DNA of 64,000 bases from RGIG2945 sp045540355 (GCA_045540355.1 JAZQHB010000008.1:41179-105178), one strand, 5' to 3'. Shown: positions 7,992 to 17,089, numbered from the stretch's first letter. Translations and numbers: made by a program. Notes: generated from the letters alone by a model not told the origin.

Positions 7992-9038
7992 TTACCACTC
8001 CCACCCTACAAAACTATCGGGGTATGTCGTGTAAACTATCAACACATTATAGTAACTGTTAATATTGCCCGATGTAACAACACAAGTAGCTGACACCATA
8101 GAATGTGAAGTAGCATTTGCGCTGTAATACAACATATTAGCATTATGGCTAGGGGAATTATAGTAATTCGTGTAATATGTGTTAGCATCTCCATAGCCCA
8201 ACACATAAGTCAAATTCTCTGCACTGCCGGGCATACCAGCGTGGCTTAACTGCCCGCTTTGTGCGATTGCCTTAATTCGGTCTTTGGCTTCCTGCTCTTT
8301 CGCAGAGTTCCAAGTCAATGCAGGAACACCATTGGCTGTTCTGTGTCCGTTTACCAAATCCAACATACCGGGTTCCAAGTACACCGAATAGGTGGTTTCT
8401 GCCGTTGCAGTGGAACCGCCCGTGCCTGCATCGGGTGTTGCAGGAGTTGTGGGAGTTGTTGTTTCGGGAGTGGAAGGAGTTGTGGGTGCAGGTGTAGGCT
8501 GAACCACTACCTTTTCATTTCCCAAGTAATTGTTTGATACATAAGCAACTTCGCCGTTGTAAGAAATCTCGTACCAGCCCGTGCTTGCCTTGCCCGTTAC
8601 CGCTACTTCTTGATTGGTGGTTAAGCTACCCACTCTGTCGTATTCGGTGCCGGGACCTTTACGGACATTCACGGAACGCTGTGCATACATAGTTGCCGAC
8701 ATCGGCTCTACCGTGTAAGCAGGTTCTTCGGAAACTTCCTCGGAAGGTGTTTCTGATGTTTCAGAAGATGTTTCTTCCGAAACTTCTTCATTTACTTCTT
8801 CTTTCACTTCCTCGGAAACTTCTTCGCTGACCGCTTCCGATGTTTCCACTGATGTTTCTTCGCTGACTGCTTCCGAAACTTCTTCACTGATTTCTTCCGT
8901 TGTTTCTTCCGAAACGATTTCACTGGTTACTACTTCGTCTTTGTCTTTATCCTTGCAACCGGAACAACCGGAGAGGGTAGACATCAACATTACGGTCACT
9001 AAACCGTACACTAACATTTTTGCATACTTTTTCTTCAT
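7992..9038 (-). CDS. Lipoprotein with SH3 and CAP (SCP/PR-1) domains
   Basis: 348 residues from ATG 9038, chosen because AAAGGAGAG lies 6-7 bases upstream. An upstream in-frame start would overlap that site. The lipobox is LMSTLSGC. A 70-residue Ser/Glu repeat (units like SEEVSEEV) follows, then a bacterial SH3 domain (SVNVRKGPGTEYDRVGSLT ... WYEISYNG), a Thr/Pro linker and a C-terminal CAP domain (LVNGHRTANGVPALTWN, SHAGMPGSAENL, SPSHNANML). SH3 domains bind cell wall and CAP domains occur in many secreted proteins. The Ser/Glu stalk probably spans the wall. A surface role in conjugation is inferred. Confidence 0.88.
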   Translation of the reverse strand: MKKKYAKMLVYGLVTVMLMSTLSGCSGCKDKDKDEVVTSEIVSEETTEEISEEVSEAVSEETSVETSEAVSEEVSEEVKEEVNEEVSEETSSETSETPSEEVSEEPAYTVEPMSATMYAQRSVNVRKGPGTEYDRVGSLTTNQEVAVTGKASTGWYEISYNGEVAYVSNNYLGNEKVVVQPTPAPTTPSTPETTTPTTPATPDAGTGGSTATAETTYSVYLEPGMLDLVNGHRTANGVPALTWNSAKEQEAKDRIKAIAQSGQLSHAGMPGSAENLTYVLGYGDANTYYTNYYNSPSHNANMLYYSANATSHSMVSATCVVTSGNINSYYNVLIVYTTYPDSFVGWEW

Positions 9039-9177
9039 AATAATCTCTCCTTTCAAGTTGAAAATTTGTTAGTCAAAAGTTTTTGTTGTTTGTTATGTAC
9101 TCATTATTACACATTTAGCAGTAAAAAGCAAATATTTACGATTTCGCACCCTTTTATTCGCAGAGGACAATCACGAT

Positions 9178-9198
9178 AAAGTAACAAATTGTTATTTT
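9178..9198. promoter_or_regulatory. Palindromic operator-like site 1
   Basis: AAAGTAACAA, a central A, then TTGTTATTTT: a near-perfect 21-bp palindrome shared with sites at 16901, 16988, 19440, 21660 and 36969. It lies in the divergent gap between the SH3-CAP lipoprotein and the PrgI-VirB4 operon, about 73 bases upstream of the -10 box at 9271. It is probably a protein-binding site. The binding protein is not identified. Confidence 0.7.
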
Positions 9199-9248
9199 AT
9201 GTATGATTATTGCATTATATACATTTTTCAAAAAATTACGATTTTAGA

Positions 9249-9276
9249 TTGTTTTCATTTTTGTTTTCTGTATAAT
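9249..9276 (+). promoter_or_regulatory. Promoter of the PrgI-VirB4-TraG operon
   Basis: TTGTTT, 16-base spacer, TATAAT (9271-9276), about 50 bases upstream of the first gene. This is the only strong promoter seen before the conjugation genes. Confidence 0.65.
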
Positions 9277-9326
9277 ATACAAATATAAATGTAAAGTTTA
9301 CAAAAAATAAAAAGAAGGGAGAATAT

Positions 9327-9719
9327 ATGCGTAGGGAACGAATAACGCCAAACAATGTAATACAAATCAACCGAATATTTGGTTTCAAAAAACGAAACCT
9401 TATTGAAGGTGTGGTATGGGCGGTAATTGCCGGACTGATAATCAACGCAATTCCATTCGTTGTGAAAGTAAAATGGATAGTTATTATCTGCGTAGGCATT
9501 GCCTTAATTATAGCAAATGCTTTCGGCATCAATGGCTATCCCGTATCAGCAACGGTCTTAAACTGGCTCAAATACCGCTACTATCTTAATCAATTTTCTT
9601 ATAGGAGGTTAAACAAAGATGTTGGAGAATACAAAAAAATCACAGACGAAAAAAACAGGATTAGAACAATTACGGCAACTCGTTCAATCCAAAACATCAG
9701 AAAATTCTTCGGACAGTAA
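9327..9719 (+). CDS. PrgI/VirB3-like inner-membrane T4SS protein
   Basis: 130 residues. Two adjacent hydrophobic segments (about 28-46 and 49-67) are followed by GINGYPVSATVLNWLKYRYYLNQFSYRRLN, typical of PrgI-family proteins of Gram-positive conjugation systems, which sit in the membrane next to the VirB4 ATPase. The start has AGAAGGGAG upstream. Its frame continues 101 bases past the VirB4 start, a long overlap: the last 30 or so residues are encoded by VirB4 sequence and may not matter for function. Confidence 0.8.
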   Translation: MRRERITPNNVIQINRIFGFKKRNLIEGVVWAVIAGLIINAIPFVVKVKWIVIICVGIALIIANAFGINGYPVSATVLNWLKYRYYLNQFSYRRLNKDVGEYKKITDEKNRIRTITATRSIQNIRKFFGQ

Positions 9720-12255
9720 AGTAAGTGTTCTCGGCAATGTCTTTGGGAAACTCAATAAGAAAGAGGAACAGCAACTCCACTTCGCCCAAGATATGATTGA
9801 TGTAGAGGATATTGTAGCAGGACTTATTTTTACCAAAAGCGGTTCCGTGGTTAAAATCCTTGAAGTCCTACCACTTAACTTTACGGAAAAAGACGATTTT
9901 ACAAAAGATATGATTGCAGATGCGTTTGGTTACGGATTAAAGCGTGGACCAAAAAACGCCCACATTAAAGTAATGCGTTCTCAATCCGACATCTCTCCTT
10001 TTATCCGAAATGTCAGAGATGCTATGGCTGATGAAACCGACGAGAATTTAAGATTGCGTGTAGAAGATTATTTAAAGCACACACAACATCTGCAAGAGAG
10101 AAATACCCGTAAAAACCGTTTCTTCTATATCTTTGAATATGAAGGCGATGAAAACGGAAAGAAAAGTGCTGACTGGGACGAAGTATATACAAATATGAGG
10201 CAGATTACCTACTCGGTTGCTACTGCCTTGCAATCGACTGGAAACTATGTTATTGACTACGCCTTAACGGGCGACAACATTTCCATTGCAGAAATATTGT
10301 ACTCACACTTCAATCCGAAGACTTCAAAAAAAGAACCGTTCAGCGAAAGACAGCGTAAGGTTATTGAAGCAATCAATTACATCAACCGGACAGAAGGCAC
10401 TAACATATCGGCACCGTTGGAGGATTACTTGGCACCGAGAGGCTTACGCTTTGGCAAATGGGATTATGCGGTAATGGACGGTATGTATCACACTTACCTT
10501 TCCTTGTCAGACGAAAGTTTCCCGAAAGTAAGCTATGCAGGATTATTCACACAAAACCTTATGGAAGGCTTGGACGACTGCGATTTAGATATTTATTACA
10601 AGGAAAAGCCCCGCGAGATGTCGTTACGATTACTGGAAAGAACGGGAACCATATCGCGAGGCGTTGCACTCAATTATATCGGCGACAATCAGAAGCAGGA
10701 AAATTTGCACAGCACATCAAGTAATGCGGAATACATAAGGGCAAGAATGAAAGACGGCGAAGAAGAACTGTATGATGTTTCCATTATTTTAACGATGCGT
10801 GCAAATACACTGACAGAGTTAAGGGAAATGAAAAAGACCTACTTGCGTAATAAAAGGTCTGACAACTGTTCTTTTGAAAGTTGCTTTATGAAGACGCAGG
10901 AATATTGGAAAATGGTTACTCCCACAATGAGTATCAATCAGCAGATATTTAGGGAAAACGCCCGCAATATGACAAACGACGGACTGGCAAATCTTTATTG
11001 CTTTAACTCTTACGAGATGTTTGATCCTGCGGGTGCTTGTATGGGTAAGACCGTAAAAGAAGACACACTCTTCTCTCTTAATAACTTCGATACCGCTAAA
11101 TTCCCGAACCCGCATATATTCATAGCAGGTACTTCGGGTGCAGGTAAAACCTTTACGGAACTGATGCTGACAAGCCGTATGCGTATGCACGGTAGCCGTA
11201 TTGTATATATCTTACCGTTGAAAGGACACGAATATAAAGATGCCGTTCTTTCAATCGGTGGCGAATTTATATCTCTTCGCCCCGGCGGTAACAACTGTAT
11301 TAACATTATGGAAATCAGACCGGAAGGCAGTGCAAAACTGGACGGATTAGACGATGCGGAAATCGCGGAAGAATTGGCAAAGATGCCTTCACTGCTCTCC
11401 AAGAAGATAACCAGTATCATCACTTGGTTACGATTACTTGTCGGCGAAGAAGACAGATTAACCGTAGAAGAAGTCGGAGAAATAAATGCTCTCTTGCAGG
11501 AGTTATACGGAAACTTTGGCATCACGGAAGACAACAACTCCATTTGGCAGAACAAACAGAAAGGCATCTTAAAGCGTATGCCTATCATCGAAGATATGTA
11601 TAACGCAATGCTATCTAATGAACTGCTCTCCCGCCGTACTCCCGTCTTAAAGACTTGGGTATTCGGTAACTGCAAGAATATGAACCAGCAGACAAATGTT
11701 GATATGACAAAGAAAGCGATTGCTTTCGATATTAACGAAGATTACATCGGCGAAGAATTACTCCCTGCATTTATGTATATCGCTTTCGATGCGGGATATG
11801 ACATCTGCAAGGAAGACGAATACGAAACCTGCGTAATCGCACTGGACGAAATTTGGAAGCTGTTGCAAATCTCTGCTTGTGCAAAACAGATTGACAAAAT
11901 GATTAGAATACTTCGTGCGTATGGTGCGTCGGCAATTACTGCCACACAGGATATTGATAAGTGCCTTGAAAATGAGTTTGGTAAATCCATTCTCCAAAAC
12001 TCGGCAATCAAGATATTCCTTAATGTCACCAAAGAAGAAATGGAGGTATTGGAAAAATCCGTTACCTTTACAGAAGAAAACAAACAAAATCTTCTCAACG
12101 CACCGAAGGGTATCGGCTTCGTAACCTACAAGTCGGAAAAAGTATTTGTTCGATTTATTGCGTCAGAATACGAAGAAGAACTCTACACTACCGACATCAA
12201 TAAGAAGCGTGAGTTAAGACAACGGCGTATGAATAAGCGTACCGCATACGCATAA
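9619..12255 (+). CDS. virB4: VirB4/TrbE-type conjugation ATPase
   Basis: 878 residues. It has an N-terminal VirB4 domain (GLIFTKSGSVVKILEVLPLNF...), Walker A GTSGAGKT at about 504-511 and Walker B CVIALDEIW at about 738-746, followed by a RecA/HerA-like C-terminal motor with DIDKCL. VirB4 powers assembly of the type IV secretion channel at the membrane. The start is fixed by AGGAGG at 9604-9609. It overlaps the PrgI-like gene and is followed by the 21-bp periodic array. Residues 129-163 (SPFIRNVRDAMADETDENL and the next 16) recur inside a zinc-ribbon protein at 48425-49318. Confidence 0.95.
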   Translation: MLENTKKSQTKKTGLEQLRQLVQSKTSENSSDSKVSVLGNVFGKLNKKEEQQLHFAQDMIDVEDIVAGLIFTKSGSVVKILEVLPLNFTEKDDFTKDMIADAFGYGLKRGPKNAHIKVMRSQSDISPFIRNVRDAMADETDENLRLRVEDYLKHTQHLQERNTRKNRFFYIFEYEGDENGKKSADWDEVYTNMRQITYSVATALQSTGNYVIDYALTGDNISIAEILYSHFNPKTSKKEPFSERQRKVIEAINYINRTEGTNISAPLEDYLAPRGLRFGKWDYAVMDGMYHTYLSLSDESFPKVSYAGLFTQNLMEGLDDCDLDIYYKEKPREMSLRLLERTGTISRGVALNYIGDNQKQENLHSTSSNAEYIRARMKDGEEELYDVSIILTMRANTLTELREMKKTYLRNKRSDNCSFESCFMKTQEYWKMVTPTMSINQQIFRENARNMTNDGLANLYCFNSYEMFDPAGACMGKTVKEDTLFSLNNFDTAKFPNPHIFIAGTSGAGKTFTELMLTSRMRMHGSRIVYILPLKGHEYKDAVLSIGGEFISLRPGGNNCINIMEIRPEGSAKLDGLDDAEIAEELAKMPSLLSKKITSIITWLRLLVGEEDRLTVEEVGEINALLQELYGNFGITEDNNSIWQNKQKGILKRMPIIEDMYNAMLSNELLSRRTPVLKTWVFGNCKNMNQQTNVDMTKKAIAFDINEDYIGEELLPAFMYIAFDAGYDICKEDEYETCVIALDEIWKLLQISACAKQIDKMIRILRAYGASAITATQDIDKCLENEFGKSILQNSAIKIFLNVTKEEMEVLEKSVTFTEENKQNLLNAPKGIGFVTYKSEKVFVRFIASEYEEELYTTDINKKRELRQRRMNKRTAYA

Positions 12256-12421
12256 ATACTCTTTATTATTACATAAACACTCTATAAGTAGACAAAAGCA
12301 CTTAATAAGTCTTACTTAACACTCATTCACAAGTAATAAGCACTCATTAAATGCAATTATCTACTCTTATATCAACTTAAAACACTACTTACATAACCGT
12401 AAGCACTACTTGAAAGGAGTT
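12254..12421 (+). repeat. Eight-unit 21-bp periodic array
   Basis: The trinucleotide ACT recurs exactly every 21 bases at 12258, 12279, 12300, 12321, 12342, 12363, 12384 and 12405. The aligned 21-base units begin AAAT, AAAC, AAGC, TAAC, AAGC, ATCT, AAAC, AAGC before ACT and mostly continue C/A then T-rich sequence. The consensus is AAGCACTCATT followed by variable bases. The array starts at the VirB4 stop codon and ends in the ribosome site of the next gene, filling the whole gap. A 21-bp spacing puts all copies on one face of the helix, as in iterons or centromere-like sites. No terminator is present here. Confidence 0.75.
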
Positions 12422-12425
12422 CTAT

Positions 12426-13040
12426 ATGAGTAAAATTATCAAAGGACAGCTTGAAGAAACAGTAACCGTAGAAAAAGCCGTATATAAGTACGGTTGCATA
12501 CTGGCAGAGCAGATTGCAGATTTTATCCCGCCCTTAAAGAAGTTTGAAAGCAAGGAAAATCCGCATATTTCCATTATCAACCACCTTATTTCGGTAAGAC
12601 ATATTGATATGCACGAAGGAATACTCTACCCGAAACAGAAGTTAGAGTACCAGCAGTCAATGGTCGACAGCCTATGGGTAATGCTTGACTACCTTAAATA
12701 TGTGGAAGATGCACCACACCCGTCTAATATGCTGGCACGGTCACTTATTGCGGAACACCCTTGTACTCTCACATTTATCCCTACACCAAAACCTATGATA
12801 AAAACCCTCTGCATCTATGATAAAACGCAGATTACTGATGTTTTATTCGAGCAGGAACGCTATAAAACGCAGGATTTTGGCGACGATGATGAAGGTAATC
12901 TCCTTTACTTAATCGTAGTAAAATCCGAAGCTGTATTAGATGCCCTTGGGGACTTGGATATTATCCTTCCACACAAAATAGCCTTTATGGAACAAGAAGG
13001 AAATTGCCGTCCAAATATTCGCTATTTTAGCCCCTCATAA
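12426..13040 (+). CDS. Hypothetical conjugation-operon protein, 204 aa
   Basis: Soluble protein without signal peptide or membrane segment (MSKIIKGQLEETVTVEKAVY..., ending NIRYFSPS). A central stretch HISIINHLISVRHIDMHEGI is followed by a beta-rich C-terminal half. It lies between virB4 and traG in the same direction, with AAAGGAG 5-6 bases before ATG, so it probably serves transfer or its regulation. I do not recognise the family. Confidence 0.75.
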   Translation: MSKIIKGQLEETVTVEKAVYKYGCILAEQIADFIPPLKKFESKENPHISIINHLISVRHIDMHEGILYPKQKLEYQQSMVDSLWVMLDYLKYVEDAPHPSNMLARSLIAEHPCTLTFIPTPKPMIKTLCIYDKTQITDVLFEQERYKTQDFGDDDEGNLLYLIVVKSEAVLDALGDLDIILPHKIAFMEQEGNCRPNIRYFSPS

Positions 13041-13327
13041 TAAGGCAAATCGTAAGTTTTTCAAGCGTTCAAAACCTTACGAAACGGCTATTTTTCAAAA
13101 AATCAAAATCGAAAGTTTTTCAAAGCAAAAAACAGCGGTTTTTCATAGCTTTTCAGACTTTGCAAGCAACCGAGGTAAGAGATAAGGGTGGAAAGAAACC
13201 CTATCAACTTACCAAAATCACAACCCGACAGGGCAACCAAGAACGAAACGGCAAAAAGGCAGGAAGAAAAGCTATGAAAAGACAGAAAACGACGACAATA
13301 AAGAGCCGTCGAAATAGGAGAAAAAAA
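13041..13327. other. Intergenic region with repeated AAATCGTAAGTTTTT motif
   Basis: 287 bases without a convincing gene. It carries AAATCGTAAGTTTTTCAA at 13047 and a variant AAATCGAAAGTTTTTCAA at 13106. The same motif occurs near 7815, 9235 (minus), 24262 and 24622. The reading frame of the next gene stays open back to 13160, but that part is low-complexity Lys/Arg/Gly coding, lacks a ribosome site and would start at TTG, so I treat it as non-coding. Confidence 0.5.
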
Positions 13328-14479
13328 ATGAGCAATACAGAAAAAAACTACCGCAAAGGCTATCGCGAAAAGCTGATACGCCTATCGCTTGCGTGTGGGG
13401 CGGTTCCCTTCAAATCGCTAAATCTCGTAATACCAAACATTGTCAGCTTGCAACACCGCTTGCGGGAAATGGTGCAGAATAACGAATTTAAAGTATACCA
13501 CGACGAAGATATATGGACGGTTGCTATTACTCCCGAAGTGTATGAGAAAATAAAGAACGACGAGAAGTTAAAAGAGCAGTTCGGAGAAGAACTGTTAAAG
13601 CACTACGAGATGTATGGAAAAAAAGATTATGAAAAGGCTTGCTACTACACCAAGTTTACAAAACAGAAAGCAAGGCGTGTAATGAGAAACAACGAGGCAC
13701 TACTGTTTATGCACGGGTGCGATATCACTTGCTTGCCGGGAGAGAAAAAGAGCGACTTACTCTTTTACAGTATTCAGCGCGAGAACCGCTACTACACTTC
13801 AAGGGAATTAAAACGCAATACCAACCTCGATGTGCTGGTAGAGGAAGAAAAAGAGAAACAGCTGGTACACGGTACCCGCATCAACGGAATGTTAAGTATC
13901 GGGAACGAAACCTATACAGTAATCAATGTAGAGAAAACCTTGTATCAGTTCAGTGCCATAGGAGAACGAAGAACAAGACAGTATATCACGGAATTGTGTT
14001 ATGAAAATAATATGCCTGCATTAAGCGGTTGCATCTTTTTGTATAAAGACAACTCCGTAATCAACAAGATAATGCGTCCTTCCACCGCCTATGAAATCAA
14101 ATACTCGCAGGCGATAATGAAAGCCTACGACGAAGACAATATGCTTGCCATTCCGCTGACACCGGACGGACAGAAAATGTTGAAATTGATGAAACAGCCG
14201 AATTGGAAAGAACATCTGCTATCTTCTGCCCTATCGGAAGAACAAAGGAAGTTAAACAAAGAAACTGTTGATTGTGACGGACGCGATACAGACGGGTATC
14301 ACTTAATGTTTTGTATTGCCGACATTGCCAAGCTGAAACGATTTCTGTTCAGTGCAGAAGTAATGACCGACCATAAATTCTATATCTACTGTTTCAAGCA
14401 TCAACGCAGTTTATTAAAAACGGTTGCCAAAGGGAATGTTTATCTGCGAAGCATAGACATTGACGATATGGTAGATTAA
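13328..14479 (+). CDS. Hypothetical transfer-region protein, 383 aa
   Basis: Starts at ATG 13328, where an AGGAG at 13316-13320 gives good spacing. The N-terminal part (MSNTEKNYRKGYREKLIRLSL...) has a helical region that could be a winged-helix DNA-binding segment (FKSLNLVIPNIVSLQHRLREM). The rest is mixed alpha/beta, with paired blocks such as GTRINGMLSIGNETYTVINVE. No membrane segment is seen. It lies 13 bases before the traG gene, so a role in DNA processing or loading for transfer is plausible. I do not recognise it. Confidence 0.75.
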   Translation: MSNTEKNYRKGYREKLIRLSLACGAVPFKSLNLVIPNIVSLQHRLREMVQNNEFKVYHDEDIWTVAITPEVYEKIKNDEKLKEQFGEELLKHYEMYGKKDYEKACYYTKFTKQKARRVMRNNEALLFMHGCDITCLPGEKKSDLLFYSIQRENRYYTSRELKRNTNLDVLVEEEKEKQLVHGTRINGMLSIGNETYTVINVEKTLYQFSAIGERRTRQYITELCYENNMPALSGCIFLYKDNSVINKIMRPSTAYEIKYSQAIMKAYDEDNMLAIPLTPDGQKMLKLMKQPNWKEHLLSSALSEEQRKLNKETVDCDGRDTDGYHLMFCIADIAKLKRFLFSAEVMTDHKFYIYCFKHQRSLLKTVAKGNVYLRSIDIDDMVD

Positions 14480-14492
14480 GAAAGGAGAAATA

Positions 14493-16739
14493 ATGGGACT
14501 TAAAGATTTCTTCAACAAAGCAACAACCGACGAACCAAAAGAGATAGATAATGTTACTCCGTTAAACGAATTGTATGATGATTTAAAAGAACACCAAAAA
14601 GCCGTAATTTTCTATATTGTGGCAAGTGTAATTGTGGGTACCTTCCTGTCGGGACTGTTATACCAGTATATCATCACAATCTTCAATGAAGAACCGATTT
14701 ACATTCTCGCATCGTTCCGTTACGGAATTTCAAAGTCAACTATACTAACGCTTGTGATTATATTCCTGCTGATAGGTGGCGGGTTTAAGGCATACAGGTC
14801 GTTGCAGAGGAGTTATGTAAAAAACTACAAAGACAATTACTTAAAGAGTAAAAGTGAAACCTATGGCGGTTCCCACTTTCAGACGGAAGAAGAATTAAAA
14901 GAGAATTTTGATTATTTCGATAATATTGAAGATACCAACGGAGAAGTATTCGGTATGGACGAATATGACAAAATTCTCACTTTCAAATACCCGCCGGGAA
15001 TGAACCATAATAAGATTTATTTCGGTGCCCCCGGAAGTGGTAAATCAGCCTGCGTTATTAAGACTGACCTTTACCAAGCGATGTTGCGTGGGGAAAGCGT
15101 TGTACTTACAGACAGTAAGGGTGCGATATATGCAGAAACCAGTGCGGTTGCACGAAAGCTGGGATATAAGGTTAGGGTATTCAACTTAAAGCCCAAGGAG
15201 TTTAAAAACTGTGACGGCTACAATATGTTTAAGTCTATCCAGCCCGGCGACGATGATATTGATGCAAAAGCTGATGTTATAGCCAACCTTATTATCAAAA
15301 ACACCAGTACACCAAGAGAAGAAGGCGATTACTGGGGCAAGAACGAATTTAACTTACTGAAATGTGTGATTATGTATGTATCTACCAACGCATCGTACAT
15401 TCAGACTAATCAAAATAACTTGCCCGGAATGTTTAATTTTATATCCTCCAAATCCGCAAAAGATATGAAAGGTATATTTACTCTTATTCCGAAAGATAAC
15501 CCGATAAGACAGTGTTATGACATTTTCGCGGAAGCTGATGAAAAGAACCAAGGACAGATTATTAACGGTGCTGGTATCAGATTAAGCAAATTAACAAATG
15601 TATATTTACAGCAGGCACTCTCCCACGATGAAATTGATCCGGTGGAACCTATGAAGCGTAAGTGCATCTATTATGTTATTATTTCCGATACGGACGACAG
15701 TTATAAATTCTTGTCTGCACTCTTCTTCTCTACGCTTTTTAATGAACAGTGTGATTATTCTGATAAATTAAGCGGAGAAGCGAAAAGAAAGCAGTTGCCG
15801 ATTAACTATCTTTTGGACGAATATTATGCTACGGGTGGTATTTACGCCCTGCCGATTAAGATTTCTACTCTCCGAAGTCGTAAAATTGGACTTACTATTA
15901 TCTTGCAGGATAAAGGACAGCTTACCTCGATGTATGAGGAAGGTGAAGTATCAACCATTCTTAACTGCTGTACGATTAAGGGACTGTTATCTACAAACGA
16001 CTTGGTAACAGCGGAGTATTTCTCGGAACTGTTAGGTTCGCAGACGATTGTTGTTCAGAACGATAGAGTATATGAAAGCAGTGCCGATATTATCCACGCT
16101 AGAAATACCGTGCAGAAGACATTTGGCGAAGGCGAAAGACCGCTGATGTACCCGTCAGACTTAATGAACGGTAAGTTATCAAGGGACGAATTGATTTATG
16201 TAATTGCTGGTATGCCTCCGGTCAAACTCCGAAAGTATTTCTCTGAAAAAGGTGGCGTTTCAATCCACCCTCTTGAAATTCAAGGAGAAGAATTAGGAAG
16301 AAAGATGCCACACAGACACCGCCCACGCTGGCGAAAGATTTTAGAGGACGGAATTGCAGTTCCCGAAGAAAAAGAGAAAAAAGCAGAACCTACTACTACT
16401 GCTACTCCACCGCTTACGGCAAATAAACCAAGACCTGCCACTCCTACTCCCGTGCAGACGACTAAAAAGACCGAAACGACTGATAATACTGGAAAGGCTG
16501 GAACTGTGGGAGAGAAGAGAAATAAATATACGCAAAGTTCTCCCGTAAATAATCCTACGGCACAAAAAGTAGAAACACCGTCTGCAAAGAATAATCCTGC
16601 ACCCACGCCTGCCACTCCTACTCCGCAGGCAAACACAAAACCGCAGGAACGGAACAAGAAATCAGAAACGGACGAAGATGCTATCCCGAAAAGAAAGACC
16701 GTTTGGAAAGAAGAAAAGATTGACGAAGACTTGTTCTAA
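14493..16739 (+). CDS. traG: TraG/VirD4-type coupling protein
   Basis: 748 residues. Two membrane segments near the N-terminus (about 35-57 and 73-92) precede a cytoplasmic ATPase with Walker A GAPGSGKS at about 178-185 and Walker B NYLLDEYY at about 437-444. Type IV coupling proteins bring the relaxase-DNA complex to the channel. The last 150 residues are Pro/Thr/Lys-rich and low in complexity, probably a flexible tail. The start is preceded by AAGAAAGGAG. The gene ends the conjugation operon. No VirB6-like gene, relaxase or cell-wall hydrolase is in the window, so the transfer set continues elsewhere. Confidence 0.94.
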   Translation: MGLKDFFNKATTDEPKEIDNVTPLNELYDDLKEHQKAVIFYIVASVIVGTFLSGLLYQYIITIFNEEPIYILASFRYGISKSTILTLVIIFLLIGGGFKAYRSLQRSYVKNYKDNYLKSKSETYGGSHFQTEEELKENFDYFDNIEDTNGEVFGMDEYDKILTFKYPPGMNHNKIYFGAPGSGKSACVIKTDLYQAMLRGESVVLTDSKGAIYAETSAVARKLGYKVRVFNLKPKEFKNCDGYNMFKSIQPGDDDIDAKADVIANLIIKNTSTPREEGDYWGKNEFNLLKCVIMYVSTNASYIQTNQNNLPGMFNFISSKSAKDMKGIFTLIPKDNPIRQCYDIFAEADEKNQGQIINGAGIRLSKLTNVYLQQALSHDEIDPVEPMKRKCIYYVIISDTDDSYKFLSALFFSTLFNEQCDYSDKLSGEAKRKQLPINYLLDEYYATGGIYALPIKISTLRSRKIGLTIILQDKGQLTSMYEEGEVSTILNCCTIKGLLSTNDLVTAEYFSELLGSQTIVVQNDRVYESSADIIHARNTVQKTFGEGERPLMYPSDLMNGKLSRDELIYVIAGMPPVKLRKYFSEKGGVSIHPLEIQGEELGRKMPHRHRPRWRKILEDGIAVPEEKEKKAEPTTTATPPLTANKPRPATPTPVQTTKKTETTDNTGKAGTVGEKRNKYTQSSPVNNPTAQKVETPSAKNNPAPTPATPTPQANTKPQERNKKSETDEDAIPKRKTVWKEEKIDEDLF

Positions 16740-16743
16740 TAAT

Positions 16744-16772
16744 TTGCAATCAGATATAAAATATGCTAATAT
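16744..16772 (+). promoter_or_regulatory. Promoter of candidate sRNA-1
   Basis: TTGCAA (16744-16749), 17-base spacer ending TGC, then TAATAT (16767-16772). The same extended layout, TTGCAA-N17 ending TGC, drives sRNA-3 and sRNA-4. Confidence 0.6.
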
Positions 16773-16779
16773 AATCCTA

Positions 16780-16892
16780 TGAACAAGATATATTCTTATT
16801 ATACTCTTGTTTCATACTTACCTTGATGCTTATAAGAAGTAAGCATTTCCTTTCTACACCTACAAGGATTGCCAACCTTGTAGGTGTTTTTT
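16780..16892 (+). ncRNA. Candidate small RNA 1 with anti-SD motif
   Basis: No coding frame fits. The predicted transcript has hairpin AACAAGA/TCTTGTT (16782-16811), hairpin ATGCTTA/TAAGCAT (16826-16846), the single-stranded motif TTTCCTTTCT with CCTTTCT at 16849-16855, and a strong terminator ACACCTACAAGG/CCTTGTAGGTGT plus T run (16856-16892). CCTTTCT is complementary to the AGAAAGG ribosome sites used widely on this element. It could instead be only the traG terminator region, but it has its own promoter. Confidence 0.6.
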
Positions 16893-16900
16893 ATTCCCAT

Positions 16901-16921
16901 AAAGTAACAATTTGTTATTTT
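16901..16921. promoter_or_regulatory. Palindromic operator-like site 2
   Basis: AAAGTAACAA, central T, TTGTTATTTT. With its flanks (CAT...ATG) the palindrome extends to 27 bases. It lies right after the sRNA-1 terminator, 66 bases before site 3, in a gap between convergent transcripts. That position is odd for a classical operator. Confidence 0.7.
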
Positions 16922-16987
16922 ATGTCCTATGCCATATCTCTTATATGTGGGTATAAGACACCACAAAATATCTTTTACTCTATCCAT

Positions 16988-17008
16988 AAAGTAACAAATT
17001 GTTATTTT
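16988..17008. promoter_or_regulatory. Palindromic operator-like site 3
   Basis: AAAGTAACAA, central A, TTGTTATTTT. It is the second site of a pair 87 bases apart (start to start). Neither is next to a recognised promoter. Confidence 0.7.
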
Positions 17009-17055
17009 ATTAAATAAGTGCATTAAGTAAATTTTATTATCTCTTTCACATCTCA

Positions 17056-17088
17056 TAAAAAAAGAGCAGGTATCAACCCTGCTCTTTT
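17056..17088 (-). terminator. Terminator of the RNase HI gene
   Basis: On the minus strand, AAAAGAGCAGGG and CCTGCTCTTTT pair around a short loop and run into a T tract, immediately after the RNase HI stop codon. Confidence 0.85.
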
Positions 17089-17089
17089 A

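Noticed and set aside
7843..8034. 63-residue hydrophobic frame
   Set aside because: It runs through an AT-rich gap and a terminator and into the antisense of the CAP-domain gene, with no ribosome site.
12254..12421. CRISPR or coding explanation for the 21-bp array
   Set aside because: Units are too degenerate and short for CRISPR, and stop codons occur in all forward frames I followed.
13160..13327. N-terminal extension of the 383-residue protein
   Set aside because: It would start at TTG without a ribosome site and gives low-complexity basic sequence, while ATG 13328 has AGGAG at correct spacing.
16799..17056. Short frames on both strands between traG and RNase HI
   Set aside because: They overlap hairpins, palindromes and a terminator; the region is better explained by a small RNA and two palindromic sites.
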